Below, piece by piece: positions 1 to 10,198 of a stretch of DNA of 64,000 nt (position 1 is the stretch's first letter; every line of letters begins with the position of its first letter). Both the position numbers and the translations under genes were made by a program. The notes under the pieces were generated by a model. It did no database searches and was not told where the DNA came from. It worked only from the letters and a program-made list of their open reading frames with translations. Origin of the DNA: Bimastos eiseni. Lineage: Eukaryota > Annelida > Clitellata > Crassiclitellata > Lumbricidae. The stretch is taken from positions 6,438,034 through 6,502,033 of the forward strand of contig OY365814.1 of the NCBI GenBank assembly GCA_959347315.1. Direction: 5' to 3'.

Positions 1-1110
1 CAAAGGCGCTAAAGAAATACATCGGAATTCAGCGGCTTCGTGGAGGACAGCTAACGACTAATCAGGAGGAAGGACGGCGGGGGCATCTACCCTATTCGCT
101 TTCAAAGACTATCGAGATGCACTTAAGGAGCGACCGTGACAATTCACCGCGTCAACGAGGGCATCCATGCGAATCGCCACAAAGACGAAATTCCATGCCA
201 GAGGCTGAATCTAATCCCTTAGCTGTTCGTCCAGTGATAGCGGTCACTTTAGCGACGACTCATCGACGAGAGTCCTCCAGCCGCCAGGGCAGCGTTCGTG
301 GAATATGAGACCGAAGCAACCGGTCTCAACCGGTTCCGACGCCCAATGAATCTAAGGCAGGAGGAAAGAGACGCCTGGAATATTAATGGGTCGACGGCGG
401 AGCAGGAATTTAATCCCCAGAGGCCTATGATCTTCTTTGACGCTAATAACCCTTTAATCTCAACGGACCTCTAAAACGCCATTAACGGTATACTAGAAAT
501 GATCGAACTTTAGTAATAGAGGGGCATCCCACCAATGAGCGTCGAGAGAAGGGCAAGTGAGGATCTACGTGGACCAATGGGACAGCAGGATCGTAGTCCG
601 CATCACATGAGCGATGGCGGAGGACGGAGTTGATCTGCTGTAGCAAATAAGGGCTACAGCATAGTGTTCGGGACTTGGAAAGACGTCGGGAGGCCATCAA
701 CAACAGGGCGTAGAGCGTGACGATCTTCAAAAGACAAGTTGACCTCTATCTAGTTAATTTCTAAAAGCTACGTGTAGACAGTTGTATGTATGATATTAAT
801 ATATTTCTTTAAACATCAAGAAGCGTCGTTGTTCGTGTTTGGTGGATATAGGAAACGAACTGTCACGGGTCGAGAAGGACCGTGACACCCCCTACTAAGA
901 CTCAAAATTTCTCCTAGCTGAAATCAGAAGCATTTGCCTCCGGAACCCTTCCCCTACCTGGACACCTCTGGTTTGCAGAATGACGAGGAGTGGATACAGA
1001 ACAGAACAGAGTCATGAGAGACAGTGCAAACGAGTGAGAGGGGCCGTGTTTCTGGTTAAGCCAGCGATGATTACTGCCAACTGTATTAATAGTAAAAATA
1101 AAAAGACAAT
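1..1110. other. Unassigned GC-richer block, possible retroelement/LTR remnant
   Basis: This block is richer in G and C than what follows and carries no reading frame I recognise. A perfect inverted repeat, TGTCACGG (861-868) and CCGTGACA (880-887), lies near its right part. Many Ty3/Gypsy-type LTRs begin with a TGTCACGG-like sequence, so the minus strand from 887 downward could be a long terminal repeat, but I see no second LTR, primer binding site or gag/pol motif. No exon 1 of the gene family found further right could be recognised here. Confidence 0.25.
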
Positions 1111-1300
1111 TTATTTTTTTTAATTCTGAATTTTGATATCGCCCTTCTTCCAACATCTTTTTGCTCAGAAGTGCACACCCCTCGTCGGCGCTATTGCAAT
1201 TATACTGCAGAGCACTTGTGCGCGATGGACTTGCTCAATGTCCCTCTACCTTGACTGATGCCTCGGACGAAGGTCGAACCCGCTTACTCAGCGTACACTG
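1111..1300 (-). mobile_element. SINE-like dispersed repeat, copy 1
   Basis: About 185 bp closely related to 15659-15830. On the minus strand it starts near a GGTTCGACC-like box (tRNA B-box style) and ends in a poly-A tract (plus-strand poly-T at about 1111-1120). Two copies in the same orientation with an A-rich 3' end fit a retroposed short element. I could not find a convincing A box, so the tRNA origin is uncertain. Confidence 0.5.
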
Positions 1301-2132
1301 AGTGTTACGGGCCGATCGCTGTAACCGATCAGCCGCCGTGCCACACAATACGGCCACACCGCTGCAAGAGCTACTCACAAACAACTACCTTGTATGTTTG
1401 TATCTGATTACTATAATCCTGTGGATAAACAAAAGATTTGTTTACGTCTTGAGAGGAAGATTTATTAGGTTTTCCAGTAAGAATAGACCATGCTAATTTA
1501 TCCTGTTTTACAATGATTGAGGTGTATTGATTGACCAGAGCTTCATCCTTTAAACAAAAATTATCGAAAAGGAATTGAAAGCGCTAATCGGGCATGGCCA
1601 CGGGATATTGCCAGTCTGGGACTTCGTCTGATAAATTTACGAAATTTGTCTCTAGATGGTTGTGGTCGAATCTCAGCCTACGGGATGTTATATAATGCCT
1701 TCCCGTAAATAAGACTGTACCATGTATGTCTTATAGATAGGTAGACTACCCATCTTCCTAGAAAGAATACTTCCAGCAAATATTGATAAGTGCAATGCAA
1801 CTGACCGGTCAATTTTTAACTTTAAACTTAATAAATTTTCGGCTGTACCCTATTTAGCAGATTTGCAATGTGTTTGCTTCTTTTCTCAATTGATTCGTTC
1901 GACTGTTATACTCCACGGATGAATTGAGAAGCAATACTAAGTTGGGATCGATCAGTTGTCAGTAGACTAGGTCAGGTAATTGCTTGCTGTTGAATGTCTG
2001 TTCATGCACACAATATGTTGCAACTAAAGCAATTGGCAAATAAAATTTATTAAAGACGAAGAAAATATAGAGCACATGTTCCATGAAAGCAATCAAGTTA
2101 ATTGCTTTTTTAATTTTTTTTATTCAAACAAG
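1301..2132. other. No gene seen; presumed intron or upstream region of gene A
   Basis: AT-rich sequence with only short unconvincing reading frames. By analogy with genes B and C the ATG exon of gene A should lie upstream of 2133, but no counterpart of the MGSWVGKC or MSSCAESK exons is visible here or further left, so it is either outside the window or lost. Confidence 0.4.
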
Positions 2133-2170
2133 GACCGCGAAGACAAAAAAGAGTTCCGTATGTTACAAAG
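2133..2170 (+). CDS. Gene A, short linker exon (exon 2' type)
   Basis: A 38-bp exon candidate between an acceptor (TTTATTCAAACAAG) and a strong donor (AAAG/GTAAGATT). Read in phase 1 it gives PRRQKRVPYVTK after a split first codon. It aligns with the 22203-22261 exon of the gene B region, which also begins PRR and has the same acceptor context (ATTCAA..AAG) and the same donor GTAAGATT. It enters in phase 1 and leaves in phase 0, exactly what the F-box exon at 4702 needs. It is seven codons shorter than its paralogue, so it may be degenerate. The role is probably only an N-terminal basic linker. Confidence 0.5.
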
Positions 2171-2461
2171 GTAAGATTATGTACTATTTATCATTGGAAC
2201 AATATTTCAGTACGTTAGACAAGAGGGCCAATGTAAACATTATGCATGGCTTGAACTTCTATAAGTCTGCCAAAGTGGAGTTCATAACCACATAAACACA
2301 TTCTTACAATAAAACTTTCTGTTACTCCGACATTTCCCAAATACTTTTAGTTTCTTCTGCTTAAACAAAAATGGACTGGAGAAATAGGCCTAAGGGTAAA
2401 ATGTCTAATTGTAAAATGTTGAATCCTTGCAACCGTATTTGATAACCTAAAATAAGTTTTA

Positions 2462-2750
2462 TTGGTGTCCGCTATGTTCCGAAGATTCGATAGTCCGAAG
2501 ATTCTATATTTCTATCTAATTTAACTAGAAACTGGATCAATTGATGAACAGAATGTCTAAACTGGTATGAAAAGAATCATGCTTAAACGGAAGCTGGATG
2601 AATGGAATGAATGGTTCAATCCAGCTTCTAGCCAAACGTAATCCTTTTCATCAATTCAGCTACCATTGAAACCACAATCTTATCACCTATCGACCGGACA
2701 CTTTACAATCTTCGGACTATCGAACATTCGGACTATAGATATAGAACCGT
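2462..2750. mobile_element. Foldback element with tandem-repeat terminal inverted repeats
   Basis: The left end (2480-2503) holds two tandem copies of a CCGAAGATTC-type motif with CGATAG between them. The right end (2706-2733) holds the reverse complement, with CGATAGTCCGAAGATT shared exactly. The interior carries GGAAGCTGGATGAATGG-like units followed by the reverse-complement form AATCCAGCTTC. The whole is one imperfect hairpin of about 290 bp. Related internal units occur at 18.5, 31.6, 37.0 and 54.9 kb. Confidence 0.6.
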
Positions 2751-4701
2751 TTAATTGATTATCTTCAACTACTGTCTAGTCTATCAATACCGATGTATGC
2801 CTCTAGTATTGTTAAAGATGTAAGGCAGGAAGTTGAATCAAATCATATAGGAATATGTGACACAGAAAGATCTTTGGCGGCAATAGACGAAAATCTGCTA
2901 AAAATTGCATCGAAGGCACTCATAGATTAGACTTACATCACTTAGTTGAGATCACCGCAGCATGCCCTACTCCATTTATGTCTCATTCGAGATCATAATT
3001 TGTAAAGATTTTAAGGTATGCGTGTATTGTGTTTGTGGTTCTGAACTCATTCCAGCGACAATATTTAGGCTTTACAGGAACTTGAATTTTTTTATCAAAG
3101 CACTGCTTGTTGTTGTAGCATTTGATTAGTAATTTTTACCTTTTAGACATATTTAATTGCTGGATGTTATTTTGATGTAAATTTATTGTAATCATGGGAT
3201 AGCGTTTCCTTTAAGCGCAATTACGCGTTTATTAAGGCGTCCAGTGTTTATGCATGGTGGAATATAAACCTGAATATAACTGAACGCAAGTTAGGTTCAC
3301 TTAGCATTATTAGCATTTGCCCCGACAGTGAAGCAGATGAGCATTATATTATAGATGCAAATTTTATTTTACATTGATAATGTAATACATTTTTGTAATG
3401 CTATAGCTGATGGTATACTGCCACCTGTGTTTACATGTGAGTAGGCTTGCAAATAGTTCAGCGCCCGAGAATAAGCTGGTATTTTACCTTGAGTGCTGGG
3501 AAACACTTTAGAGATTTGGTTTTCACTAGCCAACTACGACAATTGTATTAACCCTTAGCCCTCCTAAGGCCGCTGTGAGCGGCCATTTTAAATGCGCTTA
3601 ATATAATAATTGGAGGGGTAAGGGTTAATGCTCCATATTGTTTCAATTTGACCACGCGGTTGCAGCAGATTGTAGGCCTATATAATTATATATATGACTA
3701 TTTGATTTGTAGGAGGCTGTAGTTACTCGATTCTCTTATTTCTTTATCTAAGCCCCCGAACCGTTTATGCAGAATTGAAACGACAGCGAAATCAGTAAAG
3801 TCTATTGGGCAATCGAGCATTCTGGTATTTGGTTCATAGATCTGAAATTAGCCTCGCAGTTGCTCGGATCTAAGCCAGAACTCCTTGAAGCCCTCATCTG
3901 AATCTCATGAAAACTTTGGTTTTCTGTCTCCTTGTTCTCTCTGTCTTTTTACTCTGACCGCTTAACGATGGAGCGCGTGGTTTCTCAATTATTTGCTAAC
4001 GGTGCCCATAATTTACAATAATATGTTGAAATCAATCGTTAGGGGTCTAATCGTTAATTAGCTATTATTGAGTAGTCTATGTTTCAACTGTCGATTATGA
4101 AGAGATTTGTTACTATATTTATTTACAATGAAGATAGAGGAAAAGCCAGAATCACAAGACTCGGAAAAATATTGAGCAGAGCAGACTTAATTGAAGTTCA
4201 TTTGAATTAATATCTATGAGATTAAAGTACTTACACGAGTTAAGTTCTGTTGATATATTCATTCATTTCAAAAATTTGTATAACGCCCTTTGAGGAACCT
4301 ACTCAGAGGCGCTCTCAGACAGGCTGGGGCAAAACAAAAATGACTCGAGGACACGATAGAAGGCTGTATATGGATTATGGAAGATAAGGTAGGCCATAAT
4401 CACTTATTTTTTGTAAATTTTGCCCTATTCTTCTGTTCAGTTCTCGTATGATTCATTAGAGATGATAATGTTTGGAATGACATTATCGGCAGCCTGCTAC
4501 AACGAATACCACATAATTATTTAAATGATGTTTCGATCAATCATACATTGTAAATTGCATCTTTTTATAGTCAGGTGAATCATTTGAAATCAAGCTACGT
4601 ATATTTACTTTATTTGCATATTGCGCGAAATTTTAAATAAACCGATCAATTATATTCATTATTGTCTTTCGCTTCAAGTGTTGCATCTCTTTGCATTTCA
4701 G
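2751..4701. other. Intron of gene A upstream of the F-box exon
   Basis: No coding sequence seen. Segments around 3770-3850 and 4130-4180 align by eye with 22910-22980 and 23050-23100 in gene B, showing that introns were copied along with exons. A short minus-strand LINE tail (plus-strand AACGCCCTTTGAGG and ACTCAGAGGCGCTCTC) lies at about 4282-4325. Confidence 0.5.
3548..3628. mobile_element. piggyBac-like MITE, 73 bp between TTAA sites
   Basis: TTAA at 3548-3551 is followed by CCCTTAGCCCTCC. The right end is GGAGGGGTAAGGG followed by TTAA at 3625-3628. The ends are near-perfect inverted repeats, and the centre holds a second small hairpin, GGCCGCtgtGAGCGGCC. Terminal CCC and a TTAA target duplication are the hallmarks of piggyBac-class elements. 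The element is far too short to encode anything. Confidence 0.65.
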
Positions 4702-4894
4702 TTGTACGATCTTCCACTGGAGCTGCTGGATATTATCTTACAAAAGTCCTATCTATATTGGGTGTTGAATAGACCATCTCCAGCAACACAGAGAAACGAA
4801 GATGTGATCAGATTGCTCGCATCAGTTGACGTCTGCTTTTCTCAAAGAATCACTAAACAACGATTCAAGAAGGCAATCTGGCGACATCTGGAAG
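4702..4894 (+). CDS. Gene A, F-box-like exon
   Basis: The exon starts in phase 0 after TTTGCATTTCAG and ends in phase 1 at a weak donor (GAAG/GTTTGA). It encodes 64 residues. LYDLPLELLDIIL at 1-13 matches the start of an F-box (LPxEhLxxIh), and VDVCF (42-46) with a basic stretch up to W60 matches the VCRxW..W second half, with an insertion between. F-box segments bind Skp1 in SCF ubiquitin ligases. The exons at 24851 and 39186 are near-identical paralogues. The short, variable match means the F-box call is moderate; another three-helix module is possible. No upstream ATG is needed because the frame continues from the linker exon. Confidence 0.6.
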
Positions 4895-5683
4895 GTTTGA
4901 TGCCTTTCAAACATAATCTAAGTCATAGAGAATTCATTTAATAACATGATATAGTTTTAGGTATAATCGGAACTTTAGTTATCCATGCACTTGAGACAAC
5001 GTCATGAAGTACGTCGTCTACCTCAAAAAAGCGTTGGCTGCATTCGAATTGATGATGGAAAGGTGACTGAAAAGCTAGAATTCGCTAATATGTAAAAGGT
5101 AGTCATGATATTATGACTACAATAAAAAAAGTCACCATTGGTGGGCCCTCGCACACTTTAAATGTCCAATAAAAGATTACACGATTCACAGTAATAGGGG
5201 AATCAGGTTCTTGTATGAATACAGAAGACGAATAAGACGAAGACACTGAGATGAGATTAATAAAATTCACACGGAACATTTGAGAATCGCCTTTTTCTCT
5301 ATAATAGTTTTTTATATGTAAACTGCGATTATTACAATGGAGATGGAGCCTAAGCTTCTAAAATGGACGAAAGTGGTGGTTTTGAGCCCCAATCTATGTG
5401 ATATGGCATTAAGAGGAGAGTTACTTTGATGGATACGGTTAACTTTAGAGTATTTGTCAGGCAAACCAGGGCATTGAACGAACTGTGCGCATAATCCTTT
5501 GAATATTTATCAGGCATTTATATGTCCTGGATAAAGACTAGAAATTGCTGACCATGAAAGACCACGGTCTCATGCATAAAATCGAAAGTCAGCTAGTTCA
5601 GAGGTTTCTCAGTCACTTTTGGTCAAAATGTTCGCTAAAATATTCTCATTTAAACGTACAGAAAACCATTTTAATGCTTTCAG
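4895..5683. other. Intron between F-box and CARD exons of gene A
   Basis: The intron aligns in patches with those of genes B and C, for example the GAAGACACTGAGATGAG stretch near 5238 with GACGAGGACACTGAG near 25397. It contains the conserved short frame listed at 5446-5493. No other gene is seen. Confidence 0.5.
5446..5493 (+). other. Conserved short frame in intron (ending ELCA-stop), copy A
   Basis: A stretch of 16 codons reading NFRVFVRQTRALNELCA-like then TAA. The equivalents are at 27434-27489 (KVFVRQSNAVKELCA) and 41455-41508 (QFVNQTKAVKDMCA), all between the F-box and CARD exons and all ending in a stop. The frame is conserved, but I see no convincing acceptor in front, so it may be an unused or alternative terminal exon, or a decayed one. 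Confidence 0.35.
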
Positions 5684-5971
5684 ATTTTTATAAAAATATC
5701 AAGAAAATGTTTGCAATCATCAGAAACAACCGAAATTATTTATTGGAAAATATTCAACCGAATGAAGAGTTCATCGAATCGCTGTTGTCTCTCAACTGCA
5801 TAACAGAAGAACAAAGTCACTTCATACAGCGACAACGTTCAAACCGAGATAAGAACGACGAACTTCTGCATTCTGTGAAATACTTCGACGATAAAACGTT
5901 TTCAACTTTCGTAAAGTGTCTTCGACAAACTAATCAAGTTGCAGTAGCAAAGGTCATCAGAAATGGAGGAG
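5684..5971 (+). CDS. Gene A, CARD exon
   Basis: An exactly 288-bp exon (96 residues), symmetric phase 1-1, after acceptor ATGCTTTCAG. The segment IIRNNRNYLLENI (12-24), then LLSLNCITEEQ (34-44), ELLHSVKYFDDKTFSTFVKCL (60-80) and a last helix near VAKVI follows the six-helix CARD pattern (LRxNR..L...., hhxxLhxxxhhTxEE, hhxhhxxxxxxxhxxFhxxL). CARDs form homotypic helical assemblies in apoptotic and innate immune signalling. All three copies have exactly the same length. The donor GGAG/GTTGTT is weak, and if it is not used translation stops after GGGC, giving a short F-box-CARD form. Confidence 0.8.
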
Positions 5972-7339
5972 GTTGTTAAAACTAAACGTTTATTTAAAAT
6001 GATAACATCGTGTCGTTGTTCATATGTTAAATGCAACTTATATATATATTTATATATATATCAATTTTCGCTATGAGTATCTTGATAATTAGATGCAATC
6101 CCGCATTATCAGTTATATCCCGTCCCGTCATATAATGATATAATAATAATGATTATAATAATAAAGTAAGGAAAGCAAAGTAGGCCTATCATTAGAAGCC
6201 TTGTAGATGTTGAAACAAACCTAAGCTTGCAATTGCAGCAATATTCGTTAACTTTATACATATTATTTTCTCTCAACACATTATGTCATTACGCGAACTG
6301 TTGAGGAAATATCTTATCTTCTCTACAGAGGCAATTTCATGATTAAACGTGATGTTTTCGACTTATCAGTAACTCATCGGGGCTTAAAGACTTGTTCTTC
6401 AGCACGTGGTGTTTGCTTAAATATCGGACATAAGAAAACTACTTTATATTTTGATTATTATAATAAAATTCAGATAATATTTACAGCAACTGTTACAATT
6501 ATTCTACGATTCTCTGTTTGCCGCTTGCATTATCCCCTCCGACTTTCTTACGACCATTGGCCCTGTCATTTTCTCTCAGCTCTCTTCTTCCACGCCTCCA
6601 TTTCCTTGATCATAACATGGTAACGTATCTGCCCTCCTTCATCTCCATCCTGTCCTTCTGTCACTCATTTTCTATCACTATGCATCCCTCTCTCTCTCTC
6701 TCTCTCGCCGCTTAGTCCAGATGAACTTGTCAGGTTGTGCAATGTGTATCTGCCTAAATAAAGCCCATTAGCGAAAGCAGTAGCACTACGATTATAAAAG
6801 CGATTAGCTAACGGTCGACAGATATGTCACCTAGAATCAGCAGTTTCAAATGCTAGATTCAAATATTGTTAAGTTCATTCTATATGCAATTCAAGTAATT
6901 GTAGCAACCAACAATATTCACGATATTTTAATAAAATATAACATGATCACACATAATATTGGCGTTGTGGTTGTCATCAAGGGTCCACTCAGACTCATTT
7001 TATACTTGCCTTGAAACTGTTCTGTTTAAACTTGCTGGAATCTTGGGCGCTTCTGAGCAATAGCCTTCAAGGGGCGCCATATAAATCTCTGTAATGAATG
7101 AATGCATGAATGAATGTTACTATAGTCGCTGTCGATTGCACAACTCTGATAATCGTAGTGTCATTATTTTCGACTACACTACGTGTAGGATGTTCAGTTA
7201 TTTTCTGCTTCAGGGGTCCAGTAGCCAAGAAAGAATGTGTCAACAAATTTAATTGTCTTAGGTCAGCAGCATGGATTATTTGTCGCCTTAAATAGGCCGA
7301 ATTGTCAAACTTACGCTATTCTACTGCTCTCCCTTTTAG
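5972..7339. other. Intron between CARD and TRADD-N exons of gene A
   Basis: No coding sequence. It holds a TA-rich stretch near 6040-6062, a pyrimidine-rich tract at about 6530-6715, and a plus-strand LINE/SINE tail at about 7022-7110 (GGGCGCTTCTGAGCAA, then GGGGCGCCATATAAAT and ATGAATGAATGC repeats). The stretch at 7110-7170 resembles 32455-32515. Confidence 0.5.
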
Positions 7340-7711
7340 TCGTAATAAAAGTCAAGGTTACAAATCGTGGAACAGGATGCGTGTCATCAATCATGGAAAT
7401 GCATCAACTTCATCAAGGAATCACTGACCTTCTAAACATAAGAAAACCAAGATCACATCAAACTGATGAACTGATCAGTCGATTGAAAACGGATGGCATC
7501 GAAATCCTTGACTCTCAGCTGTGGAGACAGACTGTGGTCGTTTATATCTGGTGTCAATTACAAACAGCCATTGAATATATTCAAAGGCTACACGAATCTA
7601 AGGAGCTGGTACGTGTATTATACGGTCTTGCAGCTATTCAACCACCTGCCTCGGAAATCATCAAATTAAAAATTATCAACATTGACAGGAATCAATTCAA
7701 GAAATCAATTG
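7340..7711 (+). CDS. Gene A, TRADD-N-like domain exon
   Basis: A 372-bp symmetric phase 1-1 exon after acceptor CTCCCTTTTAG, encoding 124 residues: a variable N-terminal part, the block ITDLLNIRKPRSHQTDELI (28-46), then QTVVVYIWC (64-72), an amphipathic helix with LHESKELVRVLYGLA (84-98) and IDRNQFKKSI at the end. The order beta-strand (VVVxIxC), helix with a YxSxxL-type core, short linker, strand and final helix resembles the TRADD N-terminal-like domain found next to CARD, death or TIR domains in invertebrate proteins. The name is from motif memory only. The intron donor is GC, not GT (ATTG/GCAAGTTCC); read-through would stop after GKFL. Confidence 0.6.
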
Positions 7712-10198
7712 GCAAGTTCCTATAAAAGCATCATGATAATTATTGACCTGCGTTTGCCGTGAATACTCATCTAAACGCGTGATGTCTGGTTATTTCTTTG
7801 ATTCCCTGCACTGAAATAGTCTCCGTACTGCGAGAGGTGCTCCATAATGTTTAGTTGCGATACATTAGGCACACGATAGATGAAACATAAAACAATATAA
7901 TATTAATCAAATATACGGATTCTCACGAATATATATATATATATAGTCTATATTCATAAATTATATTCGTGAAATCCGAACAAAGGGCTGGATAACAATT
8001 GTGTATCTTCTGGGAGAGGTTCCGAGGTGTTTACAAGTATCAAGCTACTTAGATTGAATCTTAGTCGCCCAGTTTTAGCGATGCTGGGACTAAGAAGTGT
8101 AGAAGTCATATTTCAGGAGATAAAGGTAGAAGGGATTAAAATCCACACAGTCATGTAAAAGCAGGTTTAAAATAAGAAAATAGGTGAAACACATTATGAT
8201 CCTTATTTCTAAGATGAAGACGTGAATATAGATAGTAATGTCAGTGTTATGTTATGTAAAGTCTGGAAGCTTTCTAAGCGCCTACAGAAAGTCAAATCAG
8301 AGAGATCAGCCTTTTCGCCGTCTCTGTATTAAATAAAAACGAGCAATTAAGGCATTGATAATGACCAGAAAGATCAGTAGTTTGAGATGAGTAAAGAGGC
8401 AAGTAAATGGACATTTCCATTGATAAAAGAGAATTTCACGAAGTGGAAAGGCCTTTGCTTCTTCTTCTCTTCCACTCTCCCTTCTGCATCCGTCATTCTC
8501 TTCTTCCTCCTTCTGCTTCTCGTTATGTTCCTGCTTCTTTTACTGCCTTTGCTCTGCCTCATCCTCATTCTTCGTCTTGTTCCTCATCCTATTCTTTGTA
8601 TTTCGCTTTCTCTTCCTTCTCTTCCTCATACCTTTTATCCCCTCCCCTCCTCTCGTCTTATTAATTATCCTGCTTCTCCTCCTGCTCTTGTCTCTACCTC
8701 TTCTACTCCTCTTGCTCCTCCTCCTCTTCCTCTCCATCTCCTACTTCGGTCCTCTTCTTCCTCCTTCTGCTTGTCCTTCTGTTAAATTCCCTTCTGCTGC
8801 CTCTCCTCTCTTCTTCATCATCTATCCCTCTCCTTCTTCTCCCCTACTACGCCTCCTGCATCAGTTCTAGACTTTTTCTTCCTCTTCTTCCTTCTCCTCT
8901 TGCTTCCTCCTCCTCCTCCATCGCTTCCGTCACGGCTGATGCCAATGTTGCTGTTATTTCTGCTACCACTACTATTACTACGGTATATGGGAGTAGTTCC
9001 TAACAGCCTGGTAGGCAGCAAGATCATGAGAGGACATGCTAATGAGGTCGTCGGTACAGGTATACCCGAGGGTACGGGTCGGGTTGTGCAATAATTTCAA
9101 GTACGGGATGGTATGGGTACGGGTAACTCCCCGGTGTTACGGGTACGGTCAGGTAGCAAACACGCCCTACCAGCAAACCTCTAATTTACATCCATAGATG
9201 AAACTGAATCTAAACTCCATATAAGTCACTGAAATGAACAGCGCGTTTATGGTTAACGTGTAGCAGTTACAGAATCTGTTGGAGGATGATATAAAACGAG
9301 CTAAATCTACAAGATTAACTTTTCTGCGGTACAATGCCTGCATATATGTAGGCCTACATGACAACCCACAAATATACAAACATATAACTACGCATATAAA
9401 TACAGAAAATTACATTCATATACAGCGTGCATATATGCATGCATGCAATAATCGGTTGCTGATCAAAAGCAATTGACCCCCAAATAAATTAGAAATGGTA
9501 TAACTGTTATAACAGACAGAAATGGATTCAACAACTTCATTACTAGAATCATTATTTTTGTTGCTAATCTTTCGAAGGAGCTAACACTCTCCTGATTCGC
9601 CATAATTAAAATAATAATGGGTCCATATAATTAGCGATTTAACAAATACAGTGGTGAGAATAATTATTGCATCACCCTGCAAAAAACTAAATATCGGTCT
9701 AATTTTTATTAATTTTACTCAATTTATTTAGCAAAACAAGCATAAAACGAAACATTACATAGGCTCTATCATCAGAAATGTCTGTTGTCCGATTTAAGAA
9801 ATAAAATTAGATAAACTCATTATTTCTACTCATCACGTCATAATATTTCGCTGTGTTGCCTCTGGCTTTGATCACAGGCTGATGCAATAATTATTTCCGC
9901 CATTGTATCAAAAATAATAATTACAATAAAGAAATAGCAAAAAGCAAATAATTTTTAACATATTTTCTAGAGTAAATGGAAAATAAATCGTAAGAAAATA
10001 ATTTAAAACATAATTACCAATATGCACGGTAAATAATTGTAGCTATAGGCTTAGAATGAATCGACTTACATGTATGATGAAACAGAAGAAATAATATGTG
10101 TTGAAAATTTAAATAATACTAGTAATTAGAACTCAAGAAAGCTGATACTAAATTCTATTATTTGCTTCAGTGATAATAATATTATGTTTTCATTGTAG
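7712..10198. other. Long intron before the propeller exon of gene A
   Basis: No gene seen. It includes an AT repeat at 7927-7946, a block (about 7980-8150) alignable with 29095-29260 in gene B, a pyrimidine-rich tract (8440-8900, listed separately), GGTACGGGT-type degenerate repeats at 9045-9165 and a block (9290-9420) that resembles 51810-51930 in gene C. Confidence 0.5.
8440..8905. repeat. Polypyrimidine (CT-rich) tract, about 460 bp
   Basis: The plus strand is almost purely C and T (CTTCTTCCTCC-type). It gives long overlapping open frames on both strands only because of composition (Ser/Leu/Pro on one, Arg/Lys on the other). It sits in the intron ahead of the gene A propeller exon. Confidence 0.85.

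Noticed and set aside
1260..1300. tRNA gene on the minus strand (GGTTCGACC box)
   Set aside because: No cloverleaf or A box; the sequence is part of a dispersed repeat also present at 15.8 kb.
8374..9027. Several long frames rich in Leu/Ser or Arg/Lys
   Set aside because: Compositional frames in a polypyrimidine tract, open on both strands with no conserved counterpart in the other paralogues.
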